Assembly (NCBI RefSeq): GCF_000213575.1
Contig: NZ_GL892007.1
Location: forward strand, 248,001-312,000
Source: Dysgonomonas mossii DSM 22836
GTDB lineage: Bacteria; Bacteroidota; Bacteroidia; Bacteroidales; Dysgonomonadaceae
Length of the DNA: 64,000 bases
Reading direction: 5' to 3'
In this document: positions 20,954 to 30,502 of the stretch, in pieces
Position numbering within the stretch: the first letter of the stretch is position 1
Layout of the letters: the number at the start of each line of letters is the position of its first letter
Program-made: the position numbers and the translations under genes
Notes under the pieces: generated by a model
What the model saw: the letters and a program-made list of their open reading frames with translations, nothing else
Database searches by the model: none
What the model was told of the DNA's origin: nothing

Positions 20954-22894
20954 TTAATAAGTTAATACAAATCCTCCCTGAGACAAAATAGATATTTCTA
21001 CATCTCCATTCTGTTTCACTTCTATTTCCTTCAAATAGGTTTCTCTATTTTTATCATCATTATACATTTTAATCTTCTTACCGGCATACATAGGAAGATT
21101 TAATTTTAGCTTCTGGGACTCCTTTAAGGCATTTACTCCGGCAACATACCATTGGTCATTATTACGACGGGCAATTACAGCATATTTTCCCGGATATCCG
21201 TCAATATATAATGTCTCATCCCAAGTTGTTGGTATTTTTTTCATAAAATCAAGAATGAAGCCTTGTGTATCTGTAAGATTATTAGGTGTAAGAGCAAACA
21301 TTTGAACAGCATTCTGATATAAAATACCTGTTGCCAGCTGAAAAGCATCTGTAGTCAGTCGTTTTTGTCCTTGTTTGTTCCCTTTGTTCAGGTATTTATT
21401 CAGGAATACACCTCCAAACTCCATAGATCCTACTGTATTGCGAATAAACGGATGCAGCGTGGAAAAGAAAGCCTCATTTTCTCGTATGCCTTCCGAAAAC
21501 ACGAGCATTTCAGAAGCCAATACAGCCTCACTGCCCACATAGTTCGGATACATACGTTCCCAACCACGAGGAAGAGTACATCCATGGAAAATAATCATCA
21601 GCCCATAATCGTTAGCATCTGAAAGAATATCTTCGTACAAGCGCATCGTCTCTTGCTTATCGCCACCGAAAAAGTCAACTTTCAGCCCTTTAACACCTAT
21701 TTTCTTTAGCCATTTCATTTCTTCTTTACGTGAAATAGATGTATTCATCTTATTTCTTGGTCCTTGAGGAGCATCATTAAAGCCACCATTAGAGTTATAC
21801 CATAGAAATACATCTACATTTTTTGACTTCGCATATTTTATCAATTCTTCAATTTTTGTGTAGCCGATATTTACATCCCATAATGCATCCATCAAAATAT
21901 ATTCATATCCCATTTCGGAGGCCAGATCAATATATTTTACCTGATCATCCCAATTCATACTATTATCTTGCCATACAATCCAACTCCAAGTTGCCCGACC
22001 ATATTTATATGATTGACTTGCTTGGTATAAAGGGTCAACAACATCGAATGGAATAGTAGTTTCTACAATTGGCTTGAGAGTTTCTCCTACAGTTATCGTA
22101 CGCCAAGGCGTAATACCGGGCAGACCAACCTGAGCGCCAGTGCTGCCAAATCCATTGTTTTGCCTTTTATCCGGGAATGCGACTGTGTACAAACCTTCTT
22201 GCGTACCATCACTTAAATGCGATGCACAATATAAACTGTTGACTCCTGTTTCTGAAATAAGAACCCAGCCGGCATCACTTATACGAAATAGACCGGGAAA
22301 AACGTATCCTTGATTTTCGTGAGTTGACTTCCCTACTTGTTCATCATTGGTATAACCACTTTCGTAACTCGGTGAAGTACGAGCAAAGGCTTGCATTGGG
22401 CTCATCATATATGACAAAAAGGTTGTAGTCGATTGAGGAAATTTAAAACCGGTAGCTTCCTTTTCTATAACACAAGCCTTTCTCTCACCCCATTCCGGAA
22501 GTTCGTAACGGAAAGCAATGTTATTGTTACTAACCTGAAACAGGATAGATATTTGATTCCCTTTTGGATTCTGAAATGTGCAAATCAAAGAATTTGCATT
22601 ATAATGGATCTCTGATTGCTTTATCTTATCCTGTGTATATTTTTTATCTACTGAACCCTCTTTTTTTGAAATATATTCGAGACCTTTACTAAAATCTCCC
22701 TCATTTGTAATAATTCCTAATGGAGACTTCTCGAGCATAGTCTTATTTTTATATTCAACGGCATACGTAGGAATCCCGTTATCAAGGAAGATATTTACCG
22801 ATAATAGTCCATCGGGGCTAGTCACTGCTGCTTTCTGACTATATGCCTGAGACATAAAAAAGGCTATAAAAACTAAACAAACAATTCTTTTCAT
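20954..22894 (-). CDS. GH97 alpha-glycoside hydrolase (retaining, alpha-galactosidase-like)
   Basis: Secreted enzyme of 646 residues, usual GH97 length, with a signal peptide ending near YSQ (20). The N-terminal beta-sandwich (about 22-285) is followed by a (beta/alpha)8 barrel (about 295-560) and a C-terminal beta-domain. KGLKVDFFGG places an aspartate (D407) where retaining GH97 alpha-galactosidases have their nucleophile, and GSEAVLASEML carries E456 and E462, one of them the likely acid/base. Inverting SusB-type alpha-glucosidases lack that aspartate, so I favour an alpha-galactosidase-type mechanism. In this locus it may remove alpha-linked galactose from complex arabinoxylan side chains; the sugar is inference. 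Confidence 0.85.
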   Translation of the reverse strand: MKRIVCLVFIAFFMSQAYSQKAAVTSPDGLLSVNIFLDNGIPTYAVEYKNKTMLEKSPLGIITNEGDFSKGLEYISKKEGSVDKKYTQDKIKQSEIHYNANSLICTFQNPKGNQISILFQVSNNNIAFRYELPEWGERKACVIEKEATGFKFPQSTTTFLSYMMSPMQAFARTSPSYESGYTNDEQVGKSTHENQGYVFPGLFRISDAGWVLISETGVNSLYCASHLSDGTQEGLYTVAFPDKRQNNGFGSTGAQVGLPGITPWRTITVGETLKPIVETTIPFDVVDPLYQASQSYKYGRATWSWIVWQDNSMNWDDQVKYIDLASEMGYEYILMDALWDVNIGYTKIEELIKYAKSKNVDVFLWYNSNGGFNDAPQGPRNKMNTSISRKEEMKWLKKIGVKGLKVDFFGGDKQETMRLYEDILSDANDYGLMIIFHGCTLPRGWERMYPNYVGSEAVLASEMLVFSEGIRENEAFFSTLHPFIRNTVGSMEFGGVFLNKYLNKGNKQGQKRLTTDAFQLATGILYQNAVQMFALTPNNLTDTQGFILDFMKKIPTTWDETLYIDGYPGKYAVIARRNNDQWYVAGVNALKESQKLKLNLPMYAGKKIKMYNDDKNRETYLKEIEVKQNGDVEISILSQGGFVLTY

Positions 22895-22926
22895 TTTTTA
22901 TTTTATTCTATGTTTAAGTATATATA

Positions 22927-25374
22927 TCAAAGTTTTACTTCTAACTTATTGCCATCGTATTCAACTGTCTTTTGGGTAGCATCCTGAAGAATTATTGTGA
23001 ATTTTCGACTAAGTAACATCCCTTTATAAGATCCTTTTCGATCTCCGATAATTAAGGTGCGGGAAGCATTATTCCATGTAATAGGAATCTCAGTATATTC
23101 TCCCTTTTCATAATTATAATTGTCAAATTCATCTTCGTAGAGAACAAATGACCCGTTAACACCTGTATATACACGTAGTTGCAAGTGATCCCATTGTTTC
23201 TCTGTGGCATACTGTACTTTAGGTCCAAATGGAATAATACTTCCGGCTTTAATAAATAATGGAGTATTATCGATAGATGTTTCCAGCTCTATTCTTTGTC
23301 CGCCTTTATATTGTTGATTAGTCCAGAAATCATACCAAGTAGTTCCGGTCGGAAGATATACCTGACTACGCTTCTTTGCTGTAAAATCAACAATCATATT
23401 GCCATCCGCATCTTTTGCACTATCTCTATTCCATCCTTCTTCTTCATTTACCTTTACAATCTTTTCGGGCGTGTATTGTGCTTTCACGATAGGAGCTACA
23501 AGGATTGACTTACCAAACATAAACTCGTCATTCAGGTCTAACGCTTTAGGATCATTCGGGAAATCCATTACTAAAGCTCGCATAAAACTAGACTGCTTAT
23601 TCGTTACTTCCCATGAGGTAGAATAAATGTATGGCAAAAGCGCGTAGCGCAGATTAATCGTTTTTTCAATAGCATCATAAATAGGCTCTCCTTTTGTTCC
23701 GAAATGATAAATCTCCCTTGGAGTATCTGTTCCGTGCGAACGCATCATCGGATTGAAAGCCCCAAATTGTAACCAACGAACATACAACTCCTGAAACATT
23801 GGATTACGGGTCGCACTGCCGTCATTCCACGTTTTATTATAAGCACCGGCAAAGAAACCACCGATATCGCTATTCCAATGAGGCAACCCACAAATAGAGA
23901 AATTAAGGCCAGCTGGAACCTGATTGCGTAATGATTCCCAAGATGAACTAACATCCCCTGACCAAACATTGGCTCCATAACGTTGTTGACCGGCAAAGCC
24001 CGAACGAGTAAGGATAAATACACGCTTATCCGAAGAGGTAGCTCGCTGATGATCATAAACACCACCTACCGTCATCAGAGGAAATGCGTTACGCACTTTT
24101 CGGAACGAACCGAGATAAGTTTTGGTATCCATATCTTCGGGTTTCCAGTCCAAGTGATCGGGTTCGGTAGAATCCATCCACCAGCCATCTATTCCGTATT
24201 TAAAAAGACCGCTATTTAAATATTTCCAATAAATATCTCGAGCTTTAGGGCTATACGCATCATATACACGCACACCCGATGGATAATCCATATTTGGAGG
24301 CCAAGTATCCATACCGGACTGAGGCCATGTTGTAAAATTGAATAGTAATCCGTTTTTGTCGAGTTCTCTGTAAGGCTTTGTTGCAGGACCAAATGACGAC
24401 CAAATAGAAATAATCATATGGGCATTCATGGAATGGATATCATCAACCATTTTTTGAGGATCGTTAAATAATGGGTTTTGGAAATCCATCGCATTCCACA
24501 GATAATTATGTCCCCAGTATTGCCAATCTTGAATAATTCCATCAAGAGGAACTCCCAAAGCTCTATATTTTTTTACGACGCCAACTGTTTCATCCTGGCT
24601 TTTGTACCGTTCTTTGCTTTGCCAAAAACCGTATGTCCATAACGGAAACATAGGCACTTGCCCTGTAAGTTCGCGCATTTGAGCAATTACTCCATCCGAA
24701 TTTCCGCCATACATAAAGTAATAATCAACACAGTCTCCGACCTCAGATGAGAAAGAAGTCTCTTCTTGATCATCTTTAAATGTAGTTGGAGAATAATTAT
24801 CCCAAAAGACACCATAGCCTTTATTTGATTGGAAAAATGTTACAACATTCTCCACATTTCCCTGAATTAAATATTTGGTTAAATTTCGTTGCTTCATTTT
24901 TCCATTTTGCAGCTGTCCTAAACCATAAATCGATTCATCTTTTTCAAGAGCATACTTTTGAGAGACCGAAAACGTTTTATCTCCGGCATCATCAAAATCC
25001 GTAAATATAGGCTTGCCTTTTTCCTTTAGCAAAAGTCTATTCTGCGCATTGTAAAAAAACATTTGTCCGGATTTTAAATCCAGAGTAACATGCATTGAAG
25101 GACTCTTCAATATAAGCACATCTCCCTTTTGCTTTTTTTCGATATTTACAGTACGATTATTCTCAATAACCGAAAGACTTTCCTTTTTGTATTGATGATT
25201 TTGTGGAGATTTTAAAATTCTTACACAAGATGGGGTGTAAAAGCGAAGCTCTATATCTATGCCATCTATGGTAGTTCGAATACCGGACTGTGTGTCTTGA
25301 TAATTTTGAGCTATTGACGGCAAAGTATAGCCACATGTCAGAAATAGGAGTAAAAAAATGAGACTGGGTTTCAT
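22927..25374 (-). CDS. GH31 alpha-xylosidase/alpha-glucosidase
   Basis: Secreted family 31 enzyme of 815 residues with a signal peptide (about 1-22). An N-terminal beta-sandwich is followed by the (beta/alpha)8 barrel; nucleophile D401 lies in GWWMDSTEPD and acid/base D474 in VWSGDVSS. The approach sequence FWQSKERYKSQDE is shared with many GH31 alpha-xylosidases. It has no PA14 insertion, unlike the larger xyloglucan alpha-xylosidases of Bacteroides. GH31 enzymes occur in the large arabinoxylan locus of B. ovatus, where complex xylans carry alpha-linked xylose or other caps. It is first in the seven-gene operon; a -7 box stands at 25416-25409. Confidence 0.88.
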   Translation of the reverse strand: MKPSLIFLLLFLTCGYTLPSIAQNYQDTQSGIRTTIDGIDIELRFYTPSCVRILKSPQNHQYKKESLSVIENNRTVNIEKKQKGDVLILKSPSMHVTLDLKSGQMFFYNAQNRLLLKEKGKPIFTDFDDAGDKTFSVSQKYALEKDESIYGLGQLQNGKMKQRNLTKYLIQGNVENVVTFFQSNKGYGVFWDNYSPTTFKDDQEETSFSSEVGDCVDYYFMYGGNSDGVIAQMRELTGQVPMFPLWTYGFWQSKERYKSQDETVGVVKKYRALGVPLDGIIQDWQYWGHNYLWNAMDFQNPLFNDPQKMVDDIHSMNAHMIISIWSSFGPATKPYRELDKNGLLFNFTTWPQSGMDTWPPNMDYPSGVRVYDAYSPKARDIYWKYLNSGLFKYGIDGWWMDSTEPDHLDWKPEDMDTKTYLGSFRKVRNAFPLMTVGGVYDHQRATSSDKRVFILTRSGFAGQQRYGANVWSGDVSSSWESLRNQVPAGLNFSICGLPHWNSDIGGFFAGAYNKTWNDGSATRNPMFQELYVRWLQFGAFNPMMRSHGTDTPREIYHFGTKGEPIYDAIEKTINLRYALLPYIYSTSWEVTNKQSSFMRALVMDFPNDPKALDLNDEFMFGKSILVAPIVKAQYTPEKIVKVNEEEGWNRDSAKDADGNMIVDFTAKKRSQVYLPTGTTWYDFWTNQQYKGGQRIELETSIDNTPLFIKAGSIIPFGPKVQYATEKQWDHLQLRVYTGVNGSFVLYEDEFDNYNYEKGEYTEIPITWNNASRTLIIGDRKGSYKGMLLSRKFTIILQDATQKTVEYDGNKLEVKL

Positions 25375-25408
25375 TGTATATTAGATTTCATTAACAAATA
25401 TGATTTAA

Positions 25409-25416
25409 CAAAACTA
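25409..25416 (-). promoter_or_regulatory. -7 box of the GH31-led operon
   Basis: TAGTTTTG on the minus strand matches TAnnTTTG and lies 35 bp before the GH31 start. At the distance where other promoters in the window carry TGCRACA repeats (25489-25516) there is no such repeat. This operon is therefore probably controlled by another regulator, most simply HTCS2 encoded just upstream. Confidence 0.5.
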
Positions 25417-25509
25417 ATATCAAAACTCACTTTTTCATGTTTGATTTCAGATAAAAAACCTTACATTTTAGACAAATCAGCCTGTTTATTCCGATTACAT
25501 GCCGTGTTA

Positions 25510-28500
25510 TTATATTTCTGTTGGCGATTTTCCAAAATATTTTTTGAATGCTGTGCTAAAATAATTATTACTCGAAAAGCCACAGATATCACTTACTTCC
25601 GAAATAGTATATTGGTGTGTTTTCAATAATTCCAAGGCATGATTAAATCTTATTGATCTGATGAAATCGATAGGTGATTGTCCTGTAAGCGCCTTCAGTT
25701 TCTGATATAGAAGAGAAGAGCTGATGTGCATTTCTGAAGCAAACTCTTCTTTCCCAAATTGAGTGTTTGACATATTTTCATGAACTATACTCAATGCTTT
25801 TTTTATGAATTTATCATTCAATTCATTTAGAAAAATATCTTGCTCTGTATCAGATTGACTTATTAGCTTTAGAGCTTTATCCCTGACTATAATTCTATTT
25901 TTTATGATTGTACTGATTCGATAATTAAGAATACGGATATCAAAAGGCTTTGTTATATAATCATCTGCACCAAGATCCAATCCTTCTATCAGATTTTCTT
26001 TTTCGGCAAGAGATGTTAAAAGTATAACAGGTATATGTGATGTTTCGAATGTTGATTTTACTAATTTACACAATTCCAACCCATTCATTTCAGGCATTAA
26101 AATATCAGAAAGAATTAAATCAAAAGATTTGGATTGAATAATAGCCCACGCTTCAACCCCATTACTTGCCGTTGAAATATTATATTGATCTCTAAAAGAA
26201 CAAGCTAAAAAATTCTGAAGGTCTATATTATCCTCCACAAGCAATACCGACATTGGTTTATCTTGAGTATTTTTCTGATCAATATCTTTATAAAGCGAAA
26301 TGTCATCTTTTAATTGTGTATTATTTTTTACTTCAGACAAAGCTGGTTTAAGCATCGCCTCCTCAACATGTTTATAAGGAACAACTATTTTAAAGCTAGA
26401 GCCTTCATTTTCTTTACTTTCGAAGAGAACATTCCCGTCATGCATGAGGATATAACTTTTTACAAGTAATAATCCAATACCCGAGCCTACTATTTTGGAA
26501 TTTATATTATTATCTCCTCTGTAAAATTCTCTAAATAATTTACCTTTTGCATTTTCGGATATTCCTAGGCCGTAATCTTTAACCTCTAAAGTCCATTGTT
26601 TAGGCTCACATATTAGAATTATATCGACTTGAGTGTCATCGTGCGAATACTTTATAGCATTGGAAATAAGGTTATCTACCACTTTTTCTATTTTCATATC
26701 ATCCAATGCAGTTATATATGAATTTTGATTTGAAGAGAAGTTTAACTTTATATTTCTCTTTCTTGACATTTCTTCAAACATCAAACATCGCTGAGATATT
26801 AATGTTACAATATCTGTCATCGATAAAAAGACCTGTCCTTTTCCTATATCTACTTTTTGAAAATCTAGCAATTGTGTAGCAACAGAGAGTAAACGTTTCG
26901 ACTGATTTTGTGCTAAAGACAAGTAATATTTGGATTTTTCGGACATCATTTGATCTTTTTCCAGTTCTTCAATCGGAGAATTTATCAATGTTACCGAAGT
27001 TCGGATATCATGTGCAATATTTGTAAAAAATCGTATTTTATCTCTGGCATGCTTTTGTTTCAGCCTATGGGAGTATGACCTTAGAAGGTAAGCTATAATT
27101 CCTATTATAATTATAAAAAGAATAAGACGAAACCACCATGTTTGCCAAAATGGAGGGGTTACATTTATAAGCAACGAACGCTCATCAAGCTGCTCGCCAG
27201 AACTGTCGAACATTCGTATTTTCAGATTGTAATCTCCTTTCTGGAGATTTGTATATGTTACAATCGGTAAATCACTGGGGTTACTCCAGTCTGAATCGAA
27301 CTCTTCTAACTTCCATGAGAATTTATATCCACTTAAAGAACTGCTTAATGGTAATAATTCGATCGTAAAATTATTCTGGTCATATCTCAATGTCAATTCC
27401 GATCGTTTATTAATTGATATATCTCCTAATAAGTCCTTATTCTGTCGTATAGATTTTCCAGATATAATTATATCCTGAATAAATATCTTCCCTTTAGTTT
27501 CATTATTATATAATAAATCTGGATTAAAAATAACCACTCCTTTATTTGTTCCCCAGATCAAATTTCCATTTTTCTGCCTGTATTTCGAATTTGTATTAAA
27601 TGATACTGTTTTTAATGATAATAATGATGGATACTCATATACCGATTTATCTTTTATGCTGAATCTACATAAACCACTTTCGGTACCAAGCCATAGATAA
27701 TCATCGTCCAACATAATGCTATTTACATAGTTTGAAGTCAATCCTGATTCGATAGTATATTTCTTTGAATTTCTTGTTTTATAGTTGAAATAAACCAATC
27801 CATTGCCTGAAGTCGCTAGCCATATATCATCGCCATTAATAAGAATATCCTGTACAAGACAATCATTTAAGAGCAACTCTTTATTCCCTGTATTTTTATT
27901 CATCGATATTAATCCATAATCACAAGCCAAAAGAAGTTTATCGGACGACAATTCCGCAAAAGCGTACATGGATTGACGATCAAAAATATGAAAACGCTTT
28001 TCTTGCTCTTTATAGCAAATAATATTGCCGGTGCCCCCAATCCAAATATTGCCTTGAGAGTCTTTAAATATGTCGGATATAAACTTACTAGAAAAACCAT
28101 TTTCTTCTTTCTCTTGAAAATAATGATTCAGTTCTCTCCCTGTATCGCCATCAAGAACATATACTCCTGAGGAATAACTTCCTGCCCAAATATTTCCATC
28201 ATTATCTTCACATAGGGCTAAAAAGACTTTAGCCTGTTCTTGCTTATTGTCATAAAATTTATCCCATTTATTTGATTTTGGATTCCATCTATTTACGCCA
28301 TTATTCGTTGCAAACCATATATTTCCTTTTTTATCTTCAATTACCTTATTTACATGATTATTTATTAGAGAGTTTGGGTTATTTATCTGATGTGTAATTT
28401 GAGTTACAGGGAAAATTTTTTGATCAAAAAATGATAGACCTCCGGTATAAGTTGCTACCCAGATACGTTCATTATCATCACAGAATATATCATACACACC

Positions 28501-29385
28501 ATCTCCATGAAGCGAGAAAAAGTCGTTAACATCTTCTTTATAGATATTCAATACCTTATCTCCATTTTCACTCAACTCCCACAATCCTTGACCATCAATA
28601 CCAATAAGAAGAGATGAGGTTGTATTTTTTTTTATTGACAATATAGGTTGTCTGGGCAATTTATTCACTTGTTTATTTAACATTTGACGTTTACTAAGAT
28701 CATAAGACCAAAGCCCATTCGAAATTGTTCCTATCCAAAGTTTATTTGTTTGTGCATCGTATAAAAATGAGGAAACTTCCAATTCGTTATCCCGGCTATA
28801 CTTATAGATATATTCCAGCTTATCTGTATCCGTAAAAAAAACAGCCATTCCTTTAGGAGTAGCTAAGAACAAGGTGTTTGAAATATATTTACTTATGAAA
28901 ACGATCTCTACATGGTGTACTTTTAATTTCAATTGTTGATTCTGAAACTTGTACAAACCATTCGAGGTACCAATCCAGATATTTTTATTCTTATCTACTA
29001 GAGCTCTTTTTGTAGCAATGTACTCGTTATTTAATGATCGTTTCAAATCTACTAATAGATTAAACCTATCATATAGAGGATCATATTTAAAGATCTGGCT
29101 ATTATTGGTGTAGGCTATTAATGTCGAATCAGAATAATCAAGTCTTGTAAAATAAATATCAGTAGATTTATGGGGTAGTTGATATTTTTTACAATTATTA
29201 GAAGATATCCTTAATATGCCCGTTTTGGAGGCGCCCCAAATAAATCCATCATGATCTTTAGTTATAGAATATACTTCACGAATAGACGTACCATAAACAT
29301 CATTTATATTATAAAATCGAATATCAGCAGCAAGTATACTAATTGTGAATATAAACAAAAGAAGTAAAAGTAAAATATTCTTCAT
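25510..29385 (-). CDS. Hybrid two-component system sensor/regulator (HTCS2)
   Basis: HTCS of 1291 residues from the ATG at 29385, which gives a clean signal peptide (MKNILLLLLLFIF, about 1-20); an in-frame ATG 13 codons earlier is unlikely. The periplasmic part has Reg_prop propeller repeats (IWIGTSNGLYKF and similar) and a Y_Y_Y domain (about 660-735). A transmembrane helix spans about 753-775. Phospho-acceptor H792 lies in FFTNIAHDIRTSVTLI, where the usual proline after the R-S/T pair is replaced. ATPase motifs VGSGIGLLL are intact. The receiver has D1094 in ILSDILMPEMNG, and an AraC-type domain ends the protein. It is the most divergent of the three HTCS here and lies 135 bp upstream of the GH31-led operon, its likely target. 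Confidence 0.94.
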   Translation of the reverse strand: MKNILLLLLLFIFTISILAADIRFYNINDVYGTSIREVYSITKDHDGFIWGASKTGILRISSNNCKKYQLPHKSTDIYFTRLDYSDSTLIAYTNNSQIFKYDPLYDRFNLLVDLKRSLNNEYIATKRALVDKNKNIWIGTSNGLYKFQNQQLKLKVHHVEIVFISKYISNTLFLATPKGMAVFFTDTDKLEYIYKYSRDNELEVSSFLYDAQTNKLWIGTISNGLWSYDLSKRQMLNKQVNKLPRQPILSIKKNTTSSLLIGIDGQGLWELSENGDKVLNIYKEDVNDFFSLHGDGVYDIFCDDNERIWVATYTGGLSFFDQKIFPVTQITHQINNPNSLINNHVNKVIEDKKGNIWFATNNGVNRWNPKSNKWDKFYDNKQEQAKVFLALCEDNDGNIWAGSYSSGVYVLDGDTGRELNHYFQEKEENGFSSKFISDIFKDSQGNIWIGGTGNIICYKEQEKRFHIFDRQSMYAFAELSSDKLLLACDYGLISMNKNTGNKELLLNDCLVQDILINGDDIWLATSGNGLVYFNYKTRNSKKYTIESGLTSNYVNSIMLDDDYLWLGTESGLCRFSIKDKSVYEYPSLLSLKTVSFNTNSKYRQKNGNLIWGTNKGVVIFNPDLLYNNETKGKIFIQDIIISGKSIRQNKDLLGDISINKRSELTLRYDQNNFTIELLPLSSSLSGYKFSWKLEEFDSDWSNPSDLPIVTYTNLQKGDYNLKIRMFDSSGEQLDERSLLINVTPPFWQTWWFRLILFIIIIGIIAYLLRSYSHRLKQKHARDKIRFFTNIAHDIRTSVTLINSPIEELEKDQMMSEKSKYYLSLAQNQSKRLLSVATQLLDFQKVDIGKGQVFLSMTDIVTLISQRCLMFEEMSRKRNIKLNFSSNQNSYITALDDMKIEKVVDNLISNAIKYSHDDTQVDIILICEPKQWTLEVKDYGLGISENAKGKLFREFYRGDNNINSKIVGSGIGLLLVKSYILMHDGNVLFESKENEGSSFKIVVPYKHVEEAMLKPALSEVKNNTQLKDDISLYKDIDQKNTQDKPMSVLLVEDNIDLQNFLACSFRDQYNISTASNGVEAWAIIQSKSFDLILSDILMPEMNGLELCKLVKSTFETSHIPVILLTSLAEKENLIEGLDLGADDYITKPFDIRILNYRISTIIKNRIIVRDKALKLISQSDTEQDIFLNELNDKFIKKALSIVHENMSNTQFGKEEFASEMHISSSLLYQKLKALTGQSPIDFIRSIRFNHALELLKTHQYTISEVSDICGFSSNNYFSTAFKKYFGKSPTEI

Positions 29386-29514
29386 GATATATGATGTCCA
29401 TTCATTAAAGCTATTAATAGGCATAGAACTTTCTTAGCCTTGTATATAGTTTCTGGGATAGAAAGAGTTAAAGATATGAGCTTTAAGATTATAACAAAAG
29501 TCTAAAACAGATAA

Positions 29515-29522
29515 CAAATATA
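29515..29522 (-). promoter_or_regulatory. -7 box of the HTCS2 gene
   Basis: TATATTTG on the minus strand (29522-29515), a perfect TAnnTTTG element, about 130 bp before the chosen HTCS2 start at 29385. The interval 29386-29766 otherwise holds only the facing promoter of the nucleotidyltransferase-like gene; I see no further gene or repeat there. Confidence 0.4.
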
Positions 29523-29732
29523 ATTGAATAAAGCCATAAAAAAAAGAAATGTAGCAATAACAATCGAACTGATTTCATATAAAATATTGAGATAAATGAA
29601 TCTTAAAAATTGAATTTGAAGAAGTAGTGAATCAAGAACTATTGGGAGAGCTTTTCGGACATGCTTATATTATAAAAATCAGAAACAAAAAGAACAGATA
29701 AATATTGTTGTATCCGATTTTAAGATTTTGAA

Positions 29733-29740
29733 TATCTTTG
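29733..29740 (+). promoter_or_regulatory. -7 box of the nucleotidyltransferase-like gene
   Basis: TATCTTTG matches TAnnTTTG and predicts transcription from about 29747. It lies downstream of the first possible ATG (29728), which decides for the later start at 29767 or 29770. Confidence 0.5.
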
Positions 29741-29766
29741 TTTTCGAAGTAAGTAATAGAAATCGA

Positions 29767-30357
29767 ATGATGGATAAGATTTTAGCATTGTCTACACAAA
29801 ATCAGCAGAGAGCTTGGGAAATTATCAAAGAGACGAATGTAATAAATATATGGAAATCTATCGGAGCAACAATCAATCTGATTGGGTCTTTAAAGTTGGG
29901 ACTTATGATGAAGCACTGCGATATCGATTTTCATATATACACATCTCCATTCTCGTTAACTGATAGTTTTGCAGCTATGGCCAAACTTGCAGAACATCCT
30001 TCTATAAAACGAATAGAATACACTAACCTCTTAAAGGAAGAGGATGCTTGCCTCGAATGGCATGCATGGTATGAAGACAGGGATGGAAAAATGTGGCACA
30101 TAGATATGATTCATATCGTCAAAGATTCACGCTTTGATGGATATTTCGAAGATGTTACCAATCGTATTGCTAGCGTATTGAACGAAGAAATAAAAAATAC
30201 TATTCTACGTTTAAAGTACGAAACGCCCGACGATCAAAAAATAATGGGAATTGAATATTATCAGGCTGTAATTGAGGGAGGTGTGAGAACTTATAAAGAC
30301 TTTATCCAATGGCGTAAAGAGAATCCGGTTACAGGTATAATAGAATGGAAACCCTAA
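29767..30357 (+). CDS. Nucleotidyltransferase-fold protein of unknown function
   Basis: Small cytoplasmic protein of 196 residues without signal peptide or membrane segment. It shows the hallmarks of the polymerase-beta-type nucleotidyltransferase fold: GSLKLGLMMKHCDID (GS followed by a DxD pair) and a third aspartate on a later strand in MWHIDMIHI. The function is not known; aminoglycoside-type or tRNA-type nucleotidyltransferases share the fold, but nothing points to a substrate. The frame is open from 29728, but the -7 box at 29733-29740 makes 29767 or 29770 the real start. It is an odd neighbour inside a xylan locus, transcribed alone and towards the GH51 gene. Confidence 0.65.
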   Translation: MMDKILALSTQNQQRAWEIIKETNVINIWKSIGATINLIGSLKLGLMMKHCDIDFHIYTSPFSLTDSFAAMAKLAEHPSIKRIEYTNLLKEEDACLEWHAWYEDRDGKMWHIDMIHIVKDSRFDGYFEDVTNRIASVLNEEIKNTILRLKYETPDDQKIMGIEYYQAVIEGGVRTYKDFIQWRKENPVTGIIEWKP

Positions 30358-30445
30358 TTTTAGACACCAAACAGTCTCATTTAAGCCCATAAAAGACTAT
30401 TAGTAAACGAATACAACATAGAGGAAAATAAGCATAAGAAAAACG

Positions 30446-30470
30446 AAGGCACCTCAATGTGAGATGCCTT
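30446..30470. terminator. Terminator between convergent genes
   Basis: AAGGCACCTCA (30446-30456) pairs with TGAGATGCCTT (30460-30470), one mismatch, three-base loop, followed by TTGTCTTT. It separates the nucleotidyltransferase-like gene (plus) from the GH51 gene (minus, stop at 30503). Confidence 0.7.
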
Positions 30471-30502
30471 TGTCTTTATAAAGATTTTTATTTTCGCAAT
30501 TT

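Noticed and set aside
25489-25516. Search for a TGCRACA repeat before the GH31-led operon
   Set aside because: The sequence at the required distance reads TTCCGAT...TTATATT; no half-site is recognisable.
29386-29424. Upstream ATG giving HTCS2 13 extra residues
   Set aside because: The extension is polar and precedes a perfect signal peptide; the ATG at 29385 is more plausible.
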